A DNA stretch of 64,000 bases. Origin: Paracoccaceae bacterium. Lineage in GTDB: Bacteria > Pseudomonadota > Alphaproteobacteria > Rhodobacterales > Rhodobacteraceae. The stretch lies in NCBI GenBank assembly GCA_029243395.1, contig JAQWSE010000010.1, positions 1 to 64,000 of the forward strand, read 5' to 3'. Under the pieces are notes generated by a model that saw only the letters and a list, made by a program, of their open reading frames with translations, made no database searches and was not told where the DNA came from. Shown piece after piece: positions 48,426 through 58,827 of this stretch (positions are counted from its first letter, which is position 1; the number at the start of each line of letters is the position of its first letter). The position numbers were made by a program, and so were the translations under genes.

Positions 48426-49496
48426 ATGACAAGGATGATCTCTGAGACACGACTTCAAAAAATAATTAGTCATTTTGAATATGTTCAAGCAAAATTAGCT
48501 GAATCTCCGAGTCAAAATGAATTAGTGTCTTTATCAAAAGAGTATGCTGAATTAAAACCCATATGCGAATTAATAGAAAGATTTAAAAGCGTTAGTATTG
48601 AGTTATCCGAGGCTAAAGAACTTGCCTTAGATCCTGAATTCAAAGAAATCGCTGGAAACGAAATTTCTGAACTTAAAGCTTGCCTCAATGATTTAGAAAA
48701 TCAGTTACGTGTTGCTCTCTTGCCAAAAGACGAGAATGATAAAAGACCTGTTCTTTTAGAATTGCGTGCTGGAACAGGAGGAGATGAGGCCGCTCTTTTT
48801 GTAAGTGATTTGTTAAGAATGTATGAAAGGCATGCGGAGCTTTCTGGTTGGAAAGTTGAGCTTATAAGTCAGGCAAATAGTCAACTTGGAGGTATAAAGG
48901 AGGCGGTTTTAAGTGTTTCTGGGGAAAGTGTTTTTTCCAGATTAAAATTTGAAAGTGGTGTTCATAGAGTCCAAAGAGTCCCAGAAACAGAAAGTGGTGG
49001 TCGTGTCCATACCTCTGCTGCGACAGTAGCAGTACTACCTGAGGCAGAGGCAGTAGATATTGAAATACCTGTTAGTGATATTCGGATAGATACTATGAGA
49101 GCTTCTGGAGCAGGAGGGCAACATGTTAATACAACGGACTCAGCTGTCCGTATAACCCATTTACCCACAGGGTTAGTAGTGATTTCTTCTGAAAAATCTC
49201 AGCATCAGAATAGAGCTAAAGCCATGCAAGTCCTACGGACACGTCTCTACGATTTAAACCAAGGCTCGATGGAGGATGAACGTGCAGATTCTCGCCGGAG
49301 GCAGGTCGGAACGGGAGATAGATCTGAGCGAATAAGGACCTATAATTTTCCTCAAGGTCGAGTTACCGATCATAGGATTAATCTTACCATCTACAAGTTG
49401 GATCAATTTTTGGGAGGAGAATTGAACGAAATGATTGATAGGTTGATAGCAGATGACCAGGCACGACAAATAGCAAATTTAGACAGTAATGAATAA
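48426..49496 (+). CDS. prfA: Peptide chain release factor 1
   Basis: It recognises UAA and UAG stop codons and releases the peptide. It has 356 residues. The peptidyl-transferase-site GGQ is at 230-232 ([15 protein letters not shown]), and the [10 protein letters not shown] segment of domain 1/2 is near 117. The codon-recognition PxT-type motif corresponds to VPETESGG near 180. Its last 8 bp overlap prmC, the enzyme that methylates the GGQ glutamine. Confidence 0.97.
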   Translation: MTRMISETRLQKIISHFEYVQAKLAESPSQNELVSLSKEYAELKPICELIERFKSVSIELSEAKELALDPEFKEIAGNEISELKACLNDLENQLRVALLPKDENDKRPVLLELRAGTGGDEAALFVSDLLRMYERHAELSGWKVELISQANSQLGGIKEAVLSVSGESVFSRLKFESGVHRVQRVPETESGGRVHTSAATVAVLPEAEAVDIEIPVSDIRIDTMRASGAGGQHVNTTDSAVRITHLPTGLVVISSEKSQHQNRAKAMQVLRTRLYDLNQGSMEDERADSRRRQVGTGDRSERIRTYNFPQGRVTDHRINLTIYKLDQFLGGELNEMIDRLIADDQARQIANLDSNE

Positions 49497-50319
49497 CTAT
49501 AAAAATCTTTTTAAAACTTCCGTAAAAAAATTAAAGATAGCTGGATTTAGAAACCCTATATCAGATTGTAGAAAGTTATTTAATCATTGTGTTTCAAGTG
49601 ATTCCTGTAAGGATTTTGATCCTACAAAGTTGGACAAGCATACAAATAGAATATTCGACTTTGCTGTGCGCAGACGCCTATCACAAGAACCGGTATCACA
49701 TATAATTGGATACAAAGAATTTTGGAAGACAAGATTCTATGTCAACCAGAGTGTGCTCGATCCTAGACCAGAGACAGAACTAATAGTAGAAAAAGTTCTT
49801 GGGCTACCATCATCAAAATTAAGTGTGCTTGATTTGGGAACTGGTACAGGTTGCATAGCAATTTCTATAGCGCTAGAGAGAGTTGATTTAGAAATCTTTG
49901 CCTCTGATATAAGCCCTGAAGCATTAAGGGTCGCTAAATTTAATGCGAGAGAGCTTGGTGCGCGGGTCAATTTTATTCACTCAGATTGGTTTGCTAATAT
50001 CAAAAATACCTTTGATGTCATTGTATCTAACCCCCCTTATGTGTGTACGAGTGATCTAATCTCTTTACCCTTGACGGTACAAAGATTCGAGCCCAGATTA
50101 GCTCTGGCTGCAGGGGAGCTAGGTCTGGATTGCTTCCGAGAAATAGCATCAAATCTCAATGATTACCTTAATCCAGGAGGAGTTGGTATTTTTGAAATAG
50201 GTTTTAATCAAATAGGGCTGATAAAAGGTTTATTTGAGGCATATGGGTTTAAACAGATTGATTTTTTCTTTGATTTGGAAATGAAAGAAAGAGTAGTATG
50301 TGTTAAAAAAGACGCATAA
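49489..50319 (+). CDS. prmC: Release factor glutamine methyltransferase
   Basis: It N5-methylates the glutamine of the GGQ motif in RF1 and RF2. Its 276 residues have a helical N-terminal factor-binding domain, then the SAM site [18 protein letters not shown] (near 115) and the glutamine-binding NPPY at 181-184. It overlaps prfA by 8 bp, so they are translationally coupled. Confidence 0.96.
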   Translation: MNNYKNLFKTSVKKLKIAGFRNPISDCRKLFNHCVSSDSCKDFDPTKLDKHTNRIFDFAVRRRLSQEPVSHIIGYKEFWKTRFYVNQSVLDPRPETELIVEKVLGLPSSKLSVLDLGTGTGCIAISIALERVDLEIFASDISPEALRVAKFNARELGARVNFIHSDWFANIKNTFDVIVSNPPYVCTSDLISLPLTVQRFEPRLALAAGELGLDCFREIASNLNDYLNPGGVGIFEIGFNQIGLIKGLFEAYGFKQIDFFFDLEMKERVVCVKKDA

Positions 50320-50510
50320 GTATTGATTTCTTTTTTTTGAAGGAAGGAAAGTGTTTTAAAAGCTTGATTAAAGTGTTGAAAAGTGGCACTAGTACATAGT
50401 TTCCTTAGATAGAGTAGCAGTTTATGAGATTGACCTATTAAATTGCATGGTGCTATCAAGAGATGTTGGTCATAAGTCTATCTTTAGATTTGAAAAAAAT
50501 TCAGTAAAAA

Positions 50511-51059
50511 ATGAGATCTTCAAGTAAATCCAGAAATCGGAATAAAAATGGTAACCGCAGAGGTAATGCAGGCGGTAATATCATAAATCGAGTCTTTGAG
50601 AGTTCTGGGCCTGAGGGTAGGGTAAGGGGAACTCCGCAGCAAATAATCGACAAGTATATCTCATTAGCCCATGATTCTCAGCTTTCAGGCGATCGAGTGT
50701 CTGCTGAAAATTTTCAGCAGCATGCAGAGCATTATTCCAGAATTTTAGCAGTTGCGCAAAAAGAGTTAGCCGAAAAACAGGGAGATATCGGCAATTCAAC
50801 GACATTGATTAATACGAAGCCCTACAATCATCAAGGCGAGGAAGTAGGACAAAAAAACTCAGGTGGATCTGTTGAAAATACAGAACATACTAACGGAAAT
50901 CCTAAATCTGACAGTAACGTGAGTATAAGTGATTGTTCTACAAATGAAGAGATATTAACTAAAGATTCTGTTAAGTCAGTACCAAGTTCAATTAATAAAA
51001 AAGTTCTTGAGAGGGATAAAGTTTCTGAGTCGACTGCAAAAAAACATTTTGACTCATAG
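50511..51059 (+). CDS. DUF4167 domain-containing protein
   Basis: An alphaproteobacterial protein of unknown function, 182 residues. The very basic Arg/Asn/Gly-rich N-terminus (residues 1-25) suggests nucleic-acid binding. The DUF4167 core (about 30-90) has VRGTPQQIIDKYISLAHDSQ and a conserved AENFQQHAEHYSRIL. The remaining ~90 residues are polar and disordered. prmC-DUF4167 is the usual order in the class, here with a 191-bp spacer. Confidence 0.9.
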   Translation: MRSSSKSRNRNKNGNRRGNAGGNIINRVFESSGPEGRVRGTPQQIIDKYISLAHDSQLSGDRVSAENFQQHAEHYSRILAVAQKELAEKQGDIGNSTTLINTKPYNHQGEEVGQKNSGGSVENTEHTNGNPKSDSNVSISDCSTNEEILTKDSVKSVPSSINKKVLERDKVSESTAKKHFDS

Positions 51060-51085
51060 AAAATTTTGTCAGCAGACTAGAAATT

Positions 51086-51910
51086 TCAAATATTCAGTAG
51101 TGAAAGGTCACAGAACTTCTTGAGTTCGAGAGATTCGGGACGTTGAGTCTCAATGATACCGACGGCATTCAAAGCCTGCGTAACGTTTGGGTATATAGGC
51201 TTTAAACTAGATTTAAGCATTTTCCTTCTCTGATTGAAAGCATAGCGGAGAATGATATTTAATTTGGAAGGGTCAAGATGAAATTTAGGTGATTTCAAGA
51301 CATTAAAATGAACCACACTACTATCTACTTTTGGCCTAGGGGTGAAGCAGTCTGAGGGGATGTTTAATACAATTTTGGCATCAGTGTGCAGCTCAGTCAT
51401 GAGGCTTAGTCTTGATCTTTTCTTGGAACCAGGACCAGCAACTATTCTCTCTGCGACTTCTTTCTGAAACATCAATGTTAGACTTTTACAGTTTGATTGA
51501 CATATTTCTTCATTCAACCATTTTATTAGAACTGCAGTAGATATTTGGTACGGGAGATTAGCAATAATTTTAAGGGGAGAAGCAGTTATTTCTCTTAAAT
51601 TTAGTTCAAGGGCATCTTTTATTAAAACTGATAGCCTGTTTGGGAACAATACCTTTAATTCATTTAAGATAGGTGAGAAACGGGGATCTTTTTCGATAGC
51701 AATAACTTTTGCTGCTCCAGCTTCTAGTATTGCCTGAGTCAACCCACCTGGGCCAGGTCCTATTTCCAAAACTTGACCTGCTGAGATATCCCCGGCGAAC
51801 CCAACTATTTTTCGTAGAATATTTTCATCAAAAATAAAGTTTTGGCCTAAAGATTTTTTCGCTCTTATTTGATAGTTCTTTAATTTTTGACTTATGTTGT
51901 ATGTGGTCAC
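51086..51910 (-). CDS. rsmA: 16S rRNA (adenine1518-N6/1519-N6)-dimethyltransferase
   Basis: It dimethylates the two adjacent adenosines in helix 45 of 16S rRNA. It has 274 residues. KSLGQNFIFDENILRKI (near 19) and the SAM site VLEIGPGPGGLTQAIL (near 48) are present, with the catalytic NLPYQIS (near 119) and the C-terminal helical domain with FNQRRKMLKSSLK. It is the last gene of the lptF-lptG-lptD-surA-rsmA unit; pdxA, normally between surA and rsmA, is missing. Confidence 0.96.
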   Translation of the reverse strand: MTTYNISQKLKNYQIRAKKSLGQNFIFDENILRKIVGFAGDISAGQVLEIGPGPGGLTQAILEAGAAKVIAIEKDPRFSPILNELKVLFPNRLSVLIKDALELNLREITASPLKIIANLPYQISTAVLIKWLNEEICQSNCKSLTLMFQKEVAERIVAGPGSKKRSRLSLMTELHTDAKIVLNIPSDCFTPRPKVDSSVVHFNVLKSPKFHLDPSKLNIILRYAFNQRRKMLKSSLKPIYPNVTQALNAVGIIETQRPESLELKKFCDLSLLNI

Positions 51911-51953
51911 TTCTTATCGTCTCGCATTAGCTGAATAAAATTTGTGGGCCTAT

Positions 51954-53138
51954 TCATTTTATAAATTTAATATTTGCCGTCCTCTTCAGCTCTAAAGTTA
52001 AACCTTCTGCTAATTTCGAAAGACGCTTTTCAAGCAGTTGCCCTTTCAAAACTTTTATTTTATTTTTCGATAGTATAATTCGCCTATCACACAGTAGTAG
52101 TATTTTTTGTAAGCCATTACTGTCAGTAAATGTAGTGCTCTCTGAAGGTCTCAATAACTTTATTTTCTCTCTTAAAGACTTTTCCAAACTATTTTCCCTT
52201 TTAGGGCCTTGCAACTGCTTATTATCTAAGGATTCACAGGTATTAGGGGATTTGGTGCTTTTTTTGATGATTGCATAACTGACTTCCGATGGTAATTTTT
52301 TAGCAGATTCAGAAGTCTTCCAGGAATTAACCTTAAAGATCATTACAGTATCATTAGTTACTATTGGATTTGAGATACTTCCGGCTTTTAGCTTTGTTAG
52401 TATTTTTTGTAATCCCTGGGGTATTGAATTGATCGATACAAAACCTATCAAACCGCCAAATTTTGCAGTACTAGCCCGAGAAAACCTTTTGGCCAGTGTT
52501 CCAAAGTCTTTTCCATCAATTAGATCATTAGAAATCCTTTCCCCTAGTTTTATAGTATTATCCTTCCCTCGAATAGATATTGGTATAATTATTTCTGATA
52601 AACTAATTTGCGCTGGTATCGTGGTAGAAGCGGTAGGTCTAAATAAAGTAAAATCAAAATCGTCTTGTGTCATTCTCGAGTGATAAGTACGACTTAATAT
52701 ATTTCGCATCAAAACGTTTGCCTTTAGATAAGCTTTCAATTCTTCTATGGAAGAGCCATATTTTTTCAGGGATTTTTTTAACTCATTTTGAGTCATTGAC
52801 CTCACTTCTAAAAAGTTGCTAAATACGTCTTCAAGCTGTCCTTTTCCAACTGTTATATTCATCGCATTAGCATGTAAGCTTTGTAAGGCTTCGTTGATAA
52901 GATTTTCTTTAGCTAAAGTTTTCGCTGAAGCCTTTGCTGTTCCTAGAGCCAATAGTAATTTTCTGCGCTCATTCACTTCATATTTTGAGATTGAGATATT
53001 ATTAACTATTATGGAAGTAGAAAATTGAGACGCTTCTATAGTTGTAATTGAAAGTGGTAGAAAAGTTATCACAACTAAAAAAAAGAAAAATAGCGATCTT
53101 ATAACTACTGATTTGATATTTTTTATTGTGTTAAACAT
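51954..53138 (-). CDS. SurA-like periplasmic peptidyl-prolyl isomerase/chaperone
   Basis: A periplasmic folding factor for outer-membrane proteins such as LptD, which it follows. It has 394 residues. A signal peptide with an FFFFLVVITFLPL core ends near residue 36. A SurA N-terminal domain follows (VNNISISKYEVNERRKLLLAL, part quoted). One parvulin (PPIC) domain lies near 175-270, with LAKRFSRASTAKFGGLIGFV. The parvulin core is partly degenerate, so chaperone activity may be its main role. 12 bp after lptD. Confidence 0.85.
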   Translation of the reverse strand: MFNTIKNIKSVVIRSLFFFFLVVITFLPLSITTIEASQFSTSIIVNNISISKYEVNERRKLLLALGTAKASAKTLAKENLINEALQSLHANAMNITVGKGQLEDVFSNFLEVRSMTQNELKKSLKKYGSSIEELKAYLKANVLMRNILSRTYHSRMTQDDFDFTLFRPTASTTIPAQISLSEIIIPISIRGKDNTIKLGERISNDLIDGKDFGTLAKRFSRASTAKFGGLIGFVSINSIPQGLQKILTKLKAGSISNPIVTNDTVMIFKVNSWKTSESAKKLPSEVSYAIIKKSTKSPNTCESLDNKQLQGPKRENSLEKSLREKIKLLRPSESTTFTDSNGLQKILLLCDRRIILSKNKIKVLKGQLLEKRLSKLAEGLTLELKRTANIKFIK

Positions 53139-53150
53139 AGTAAAAAAATA

Positions 53151-55262
53151 TTAAAGACTTAAGTTCTTGGTGCAGCTGGTAGAAGATTTTCTTTTTCGAC
53201 CAAAGCCACCCAAATCAAATTTTATTTCAAAGCGAGTGTCCTCAGGTAAATTATCAGAGCTTCCAAAACGCTTACTCAAATTGAGTGAGAAGTCAACACA
53301 CTCATTTTCGAAAGTCAACCCAGCTGAGGTACTTATCGTTTGGTTATTTGCTATATCATGTCTAACATCAAATACGCTGTTCCAGTTATCATTAATTTGT
53401 GATGTGCCTGAAATAGTTAATTCTGTGATCTTTGCTTCTTGCTTAGAATTTTCTGCTAAGGAGCTGTAAAGGAGATTCCCAGATAATGTGGATGTGCCGT
53501 GACTCAGGCTTAGGTTGGTTTCAGACAGTCTCAAATTTAATTCGTTACTCATCAACAGGGAGTTATTTAATCTAACTAAATCTGAATACTCAAAAAACCC
53601 GGAGAGAAGGAAATCTGATTTTCTTCCTTTTAAGATAGATGATGGGGAAAACTGATCGAATTCTACAAGTCTAATTATTTGACCGATTTCCGCACCAAAG
53701 GATTGGTTCCCTTTAAATACATTAAGGTAACTAATACTTGAATTTATCCAAATACCCGACTCTTGTTTATCTTTTCCTGGAAAGCGATTTGTTGAAAATA
53801 AATTGGTTCTATCGAAGTCAAGCTGAACACTATCTTGATTGGTCTTTTCAGAAACTTGAGTAAGGGGTGAGTATACTAATTGAATTCTAGGATCTATTAC
53901 TTCCTTTCTATTGGGACTTTGTTTGATCATAGGGAAGGACAAGTCAGTGCTTAAAACTGGATATAAGGCGACATATTGTGAATTATTATTTTTTTCTTCC
54001 CAAATATTATAAATTGAGCCTGACAAGGTCGCTGAAGTACCTATAATAAAACCTTTTTTTGAAATCTTTTTGCTACTTAGATCGATAGAGTGGTTCAGGC
54101 GGAGGAATTTTTTTTCTTTCTCAATCAAGCCTAAAAGCGATGATTGTTTTGATGAAATGACTCTGCCATCTGCCAGTGAACTTACTGACTGATTATACAA
54201 ATGGGGTAAGACTAGTGGCTCTTTTGCGGTCGGTGTTCTTAAAGATTGGAAATAATAGGATTGAAGTTTTTCACTTCGGTAATTCATGAATCTGGTAAGG
54301 CTAATATTATTTGGAATTGAATCTGTTTCCCCATAGTTATATTTCATAAGAAAATCTTTATTGGTAAGTAGAGTTACGTCATAATCAAGATGAACGTTGC
54401 CAGAAAATTTTTTTTCTCCTTCAGCACGGATAAATCCTTTAAACTTTTCTTTGGATAATAGTGGTTCTAGTGCCCCTTTTAGGTTAAGGCTTTCATCTGG
54501 TAGTAAAGCTCTCAATTCACTTTCAATAAGGCTAGTTTCATTTGTTTTTAACAAGGAAACTGTTAAATCTGAATTTTCCGTTAAAGCGAAGAAAATGGGT
54601 TGTTTTATACCAATTCCTAATAAATCTGAACTTATAAGTGATGGCGTGAGCAGTCCTGATGCTCTTGTAATTCCTGGCTCTGGTGTTTTTATATACGGTG
54701 TATAAAACACTGGGATTCCCCCTAACTCAAGCCACGCATTCTTAAAGACTAATGATCTCGCTGCTTTGTCATGCAATATTGATTTGGACTTAATGTTCCA
54801 AATTGGGGGTGCAGCCTCATTCTCACAAATTTTACAGGAAGTACCCATAGAACTCTTGAATTCAGTAATTCCTTCCGGGTTTCGATGTATCTCCTTAGAG
54901 GAGATCTGAAAATTATCTTGAAATAACGCTCTAACCTCTTTGCTCAATATAGTTTTTAGATCGGATGACATTTCTGCAGACTGTGCAAGAACTCTCATAT
55001 TATTGTGATCCAAAATTTCTAGTGGGCCGTAAACTATTATTTGCTCAGTATTTCTATTATAAATTATCTTTTTTGCGAATAGCTGTCGTTTTCCCGCAAT
55101 GATTTGTACGTTGCCATTTGCTATTACTTGTTGGTTATTTTTGGAAATGGTAACTTGATCAGCTATTAAATTTAGTTTGGATTCTGACAAAATTAATGTG
55201 GGAATCGTAATGCAAAGAAGAGTTGCAAAATGTGTAAAAATACTGAACAAAGAAAAATGCAC
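53151..55262 (-). CDS. lptD: LPS-assembly protein LptD
   Basis: The outer-membrane beta-barrel that inserts lipopolysaccharide. It has 703 residues. The N-terminal hydrophobic segment (near 5-25) is a signal peptide. The OstA/LptA-like jellyroll (about 30-125) has repeats of the kind NGNVQIIAGKRQLFA. From about 180 the LptD barrel runs to the C-terminus, with ARSLVFKNAWLELGGIPVFY and the LLTPSLI segment. Cys pairs (SCKIC near 142 and Cys near the end, SSTSCTK) could form disulfides. It sits between lptG and surA, a normal arrangement. Confidence 0.92.
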   Translation of the reverse strand: MHFSLFSIFTHFATLLCITIPTLILSESKLNLIADQVTISKNNQQVIANGNVQIIAGKRQLFAKKIIYNRNTEQIIVYGPLEILDHNNMRVLAQSAEMSSDLKTILSKEVRALFQDNFQISSKEIHRNPEGITEFKSSMGTSCKICENEAAPPIWNIKSKSILHDKAARSLVFKNAWLELGGIPVFYTPYIKTPEPGITRASGLLTPSLISSDLLGIGIKQPIFFALTENSDLTVSLLKTNETSLIESELRALLPDESLNLKGALEPLLSKEKFKGFIRAEGEKKFSGNVHLDYDVTLLTNKDFLMKYNYGETDSIPNNISLTRFMNYRSEKLQSYYFQSLRTPTAKEPLVLPHLYNQSVSSLADGRVISSKQSSLLGLIEKEKKFLRLNHSIDLSSKKISKKGFIIGTSATLSGSIYNIWEEKNNNSQYVALYPVLSTDLSFPMIKQSPNRKEVIDPRIQLVYSPLTQVSEKTNQDSVQLDFDRTNLFSTNRFPGKDKQESGIWINSSISYLNVFKGNQSFGAEIGQIIRLVEFDQFSPSSILKGRKSDFLLSGFFEYSDLVRLNNSLLMSNELNLRLSETNLSLSHGTSTLSGNLLYSSLAENSKQEAKITELTISGTSQINDNWNSVFDVRHDIANNQTISTSAGLTFENECVDFSLNLSKRFGSSDNLPEDTRFEIKFDLGGFGRKRKSSTSCTKNLSL

Positions 55263-55264
55263 CT

Positions 55265-56368
55265 CTAACCATCCTCCATGTGTAACAAGAGCCCTATAGT
55301 GATCAATATTCCAACTAAAGGTGGTCCATGTGTTGCTAAAATTATGGGTATTTGTTGGGCTTCTCCAAGCGACAATGCCACGCGGTTTAGCGAAAAGAGA
55401 ATAAATCCAACCAAAACTGAAACCAGAACTAATAGTCCGGTTTGTCCAAATCGGGTGTATCGTAGTGAGAATGCTGCACCAATAAGCATCATTGCCACCA
55501 AGAATAAGGGCCTTGATAGTTCATTTTGATAGAATAACTTGTGTCGGGTCGCTGAAAAACCTGATATTTCTAATCGGGTTATAAAATCAGGAATAGACCA
55601 GAAACTTATTACCCTAGGGTCAGAGAAACTATTTAAGATCTGGTCTTGTGTCAAATTGGTCTTTATCAATATTTTGGGCTTTTTCTCAAACTTAATTTCT
55701 TCAATTGATAATCTCACAGAATTGTAAGTCCAAATCTTGGCATTTTCTAACTCCCAGGAATCTTGCTTTATCCTACCTTGTTTTGCGTAGATTCTTTTTT
55801 CTAGGTTATCTTCCCCATCAAATTGAAATAGAGTCAGGTTAAATAAGTCTGTGCCACTAGCATTAGTTCTAGTGGCATGTACCACTACTTGATTGTCGTT
55901 ACTGGTCTCTCTTAGCCAAATACCGTCCGAACTCACAGAAAATAGATTCTTTGGTTTTAGACCCAAATTCTCTAAAAAATTTTCTGAAGATTTGATTGAA
56001 ATGGCTACCACTGGGTTTCCTATAGTAGTTCCAATTAATCCAATAACTAGAGTAATACAAATTGGAATTAATAAAATACGTAAAGCAGACCTTCCAGAAC
56101 TTCTTGTAATTATTAACTCATTGCTTTTTGTTAGACCTAAAAAACAGATTAAACTTCCCAGCATTACGATAAGTGGTAATGTCTCTAATAGGTGTATTGG
56201 AGATCTGATAAAGGCATTCTTAATTCCTAAAAGAGAACTCAGACCTCTTGAAGACATTGATACTATTTGATCTGATCCATCTATTAAAAGTATTAAGAAA
56301 GCTACAGCTAGAAAAGACCAGAGAATACTCTTCAGGTATCTCATTCCGATGTAGAAAGGCAATATCAT
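55265..56368 (-). CDS. lptG: LPS export permease LptG
   Basis: A YjgP/YjgQ-family inner-membrane permease of the LptB2FGC transporter that extracts LPS. It has 367 residues, with six membrane helices (three N-terminal, three C-terminal) flanking a periplasmic beta-jellyroll (about 125-255). Being downstream of its paralogue and next to lptD marks it as LptG. It overlaps lptF by 4 bp and ends 2 bp before lptD. Confidence 0.92.
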   Translation of the reverse strand: MILPFYIGMRYLKSILWSFLAVAFLILLIDGSDQIVSMSSRGLSSLLGIKNAFIRSPIHLLETLPLIVMLGSLICFLGLTKSNELIITRSSGRSALRILLIPICITLVIGLIGTTIGNPVVAISIKSSENFLENLGLKPKNLFSVSSDGIWLRETSNDNQVVVHATRTNASGTDLFNLTLFQFDGEDNLEKRIYAKQGRIKQDSWELENAKIWTYNSVRLSIEEIKFEKKPKILIKTNLTQDQILNSFSDPRVISFWSIPDFITRLEISGFSATRHKLFYQNELSRPLFLVAMMLIGAAFSLRYTRFGQTGLLVLVSVLVGFILFSLNRVALSLGEAQQIPIILATHGPPLVGILITIGLLLHMEDG

Positions 56369-57504
56369 TGATCGTCAACATAGGACATCTCTTTGTCCAA
56401 TAAAGAAGTGCTCTTAATTTTCATAGAGAACACAATCATTAACATAGAAACAAATATGCAAATAATTGAGGGAGTATATAGAATCCAATAAAGTGAAACA
56501 TCATTTGCAACAGTAGTTCTAAAGGCAGACGTCAAGGATTGCACAAGAATGGCAAGCATTATTGCGGTAAGTATTGTACTAAAATAGCCACGCCTATTGA
56601 AACCACTTATTAGGAAAATGGAAAGAGCTAGGAGTGTAAGAGCTAAAGCTCCAAGAGGGGCAGCGAGTTTTACATGGGCTTCACTTATATATTCATTTTG
56701 ATGATAGGATCCATTGGAACCATAGTTGCTAGCATTTCGTAATACCTTTAATGGGAGAGTTTCTACTGGAGCAATATTTTTTCTAGGTCCGGTTGGTATA
56801 AAATTGTCTAGTTCAAAGCCCATTCGGTTAAATTTCAATGTGGTTAATGCTGATTGAGAAGAATCAGTCACTTGCAACAATCCATTTTGCATTACTAGCA
56901 TTAAACCATCTTGGCTTCGATTCATTATAGCTTCTTTAGCTGAATAGGTTAGTGTTTGATCTTCTCGTCTTGCATCCATTATAAATATACCCCTAATTTC
57001 ACCAAGATCGCTAGCTTCACGGATATAAATGGTAACTCCTTTTACAGGATGGAAGAATTGCTGGTCTTTTATTAATTTATTAGAGAACTCCTGACGGATT
57101 TCAAAAATTTTGGTCCGAAGTTTGTGTTGGGTCATCGGCACTAGATAAATAGATAGAAAAAACAAAAGAATGAATACTAATCCACCAAAGAAAATCACTG
57201 GTCGTATTAGTTTAATGTTTGGTAGTCCAGCATTCATAAATATTATTAACTCCGACTCAGTTATCAGCTTATGAATTGCATAAAGGGTGGAGGAAAATGC
57301 TGCGATTGGGAGGACTAGTAACATCACCTGGGGTAGTATGAGAATTGCAATATCAAGAAAAATTAAGCCAGATTGGCCGTTTGAAATTACATCATCTAAT
57401 CTTGGTAAAGCTTGAATCAACCATATTATTCCTACTAGGACAAAAGAAAAAAATATAAATGGTTTAATTTGCTGAACAAGAATATATCGCTCAAAAATAT
57501 TCAC
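56365..57504 (-). CDS. lptF: LPS export permease LptF
   Basis: The partner permease of LptG in the same ABC transporter; 379 residues with the same helix-jellyroll-helix plan. The N-terminus MNIFERYILVQQIKPF is characteristic of the paralogue starting this operon. It is the first gene of the lptFG-lptD-surA-rsmA unit, whose promoter should lie in 57505-57772, shared divergently with ndk. lptB, lptA and lptC are elsewhere. Confidence 0.92.
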   Translation of the reverse strand: MNIFERYILVQQIKPFIFFSFVLVGIIWLIQALPRLDDVISNGQSGLIFLDIAILILPQVMLLVLPIAAFSSTLYAIHKLITESELIIFMNAGLPNIKLIRPVIFFGGLVFILLFFLSIYLVPMTQHKLRTKIFEIRQEFSNKLIKDQQFFHPVKGVTIYIREASDLGEIRGIFIMDARREDQTLTYSAKEAIMNRSQDGLMLVMQNGLLQVTDSSQSALTTLKFNRMGFELDNFIPTGPRKNIAPVETLPLKVLRNASNYGSNGSYHQNEYISEAHVKLAAPLGALALTLLALSIFLISGFNRRGYFSTILTAIMLAILVQSLTSAFRTTVANDVSLYWILYTPSIICIFVSMLMIVFSMKIKSTSLLDKEMSYVDDQ

Positions 57505-57618
57505 AGATTTCTCTCCAAAAATACAAAGTAGTCTATCCTATATCTTAAAAGATTAGTTTATGTTAATGACATCGTTTTGTTAATATTTATTGATTTGTAG
57601 TAAAGGAAATCAAGCCTC

Positions 57619-57717
57619 ATGTATTTTTATAAACTAATACTTGTGTTTTTGGTAGGCCTTGATCTTTCATTTGACTTTGCTCTTGGAGCAAACTATTCAG
57701 TAGCCAAACATATATAG
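57619..57717 (+). CDS. Possible 32-residue hydrophobic small protein upstream of ndk
   Basis: ATG 57619 to TAG 57717, with AAAGGAA about 10 bp ahead. The product MYFYKLILVFLVGLDLSFDF... has a signal-peptide-like hydrophobic core followed by a polar end. It lies in the 268-bp divergent gap between lptF and ndk. No family recognised; may be chance. Confidence 0.22.
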   Translation: MYFYKLILVFLVGLDLSFDFALGANYSVAKHI

Positions 57718-57772
57718 AAAATATTAAATAGGGAATCAAAGATGTTCCAAGTTTAACAGCGGGAGAATTGAC

Positions 57773-58195
57773 ATGTCTGTCCAAAGAACACTTTCCATAA
57801 TTAAACCAGACGCCACTAGGAGAAATCTCACTGGTGCTATCAATAATAAAATCGAAAAAGCGGGTCTTCGCATAATAGCGCAAAAGCGAATTAAGTTAAG
57901 TAAGGAACAGGCAGGTATCTTTTATCTAGTACACAAAGAAAGACCTTTTTATGATGAGCTATGTGATTTCATGGCTTCTGAACCCATCGTAGTTCAAATT
58001 TTAGAGGGTGAGGATGCAATATTAGTGAACAGAAAAGTAATGGGGGCGACCAATCCGGTAGAGGCAGAAGCGGGAACTATTAGAAAAGAATTTGCGCTCT
58101 CCATTGGTGAAAATTCTGTCCATGGCTCTGATGGAGAAACTACTGCCGCATTTGAGATAAGCTATTTCTTTTCTGGATTGGAACTGGTCGGATAA
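57773..58195 (+). CDS. ndk: Nucleoside diphosphate kinase
   Basis: It equilibrates nucleoside di- and triphosphates by a ping-pong mechanism. The 140 residues are standard. Phosphorylated His117 lies in NSVHGSDG, Lys11 in IIKPDATRR, and [15 protein letters not shown] is conserved. The start ATG 57773 has GCGGGAGAA just upstream. It converges with purN over a 6-bp gap. Confidence 0.98.
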   Translation: MSVQRTLSIIKPDATRRNLTGAINNKIEKAGLRIIAQKRIKLSKEQAGIFYLVHKERPFYDELCDFMASEPIVVQILEGEDAILVNRKVMGATNPVEAEAGTIRKEFALSIGENSVHGSDGETTAAFEISYFFSGLELVG

Positions 58196-58201
58196 TATAT
58201 T

Positions 58202-58816
58202 TTAACTATCCAATTCTAACTTCTGAATAACCTTTGAATTTCCTGAAAGAAACTGCCGAAGCGTGTCAACATAGAGTTGGTTTTCTTTTGGTTTAAGTCT
58301 CTTCGATAGACTATGAGGTGTGTCATTTTTATGGATAGATATAGTGGTTTGACCCAAAATAAAGCCTGAATCCAATTTTTCTGTTACCTTGTGAACAGTT
58401 GCACCATGGACATGAAGGTTCCTTCGTATAGCACGCTCATGAGTATTTAAACCTTTTATAGAAGGTAGGATAGAAGGGTGAATATTTAGGATTTCGCCAG
58501 GAAAATCTTTAATAAATTTGGAACTTAGAATTTTCATGAAACCTGCAAGACAAACTACCTGAATGTTATTTGATATTAACAATTGCAATAGATTATTTTC
58601 AAAAATGCTTTTGTCCAAGGTTTTGGAATTTGTTGCAAATGAGAATGCTGGTATTTTGAGCTGTTCTGCTTTCATAAGTCCCAAAGCATCTGGGTTATCA
58701 GATACTACTATCGTTGCTTCACCGAGATGATTTTGATTTTTTAAATCTTTGATCAAGGCCTCCATATTGGAGCCAAGTCCCGAAATCAATATTGCAACCT
58801 TTATCTTTGCTGGCAT
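58202..58816 (-). CDS. purN: Phosphoribosylglycinamide formyltransferase (GART)
   Basis: It formylates GAR using 10-formyl-THF, the third step of purine synthesis. The 204 residues have the phosphate-site SGLGSNMEALI (near 12) and the catalytic Asn-His in LNIHPSILPS (near 111). Nearby are HGATVHKV and the catalytic Asp in EKLDSGFILGQ (near 143). It is 11 bp downstream of purM, the usual purMN pair. Confidence 0.96.
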   Translation of the reverse strand: MPAKIKVAILISGLGSNMEALIKDLKNQNHLGEATIVVSDNPDALGLMKAEQLKIPAFSFATNSKTLDKSIFENNLLQLLISNNIQVVCLAGFMKILSSKFIKDFPGEILNIHPSILPSIKGLNTHERAIRRNLHVHGATVHKVTEKLDSGFILGQTTISIHKNDTPHSLSKRLKPKENQLYVDTLRQFLSGNSKVIQKLELDS

Positions 58817-58827
58817 TGATAGAAATA

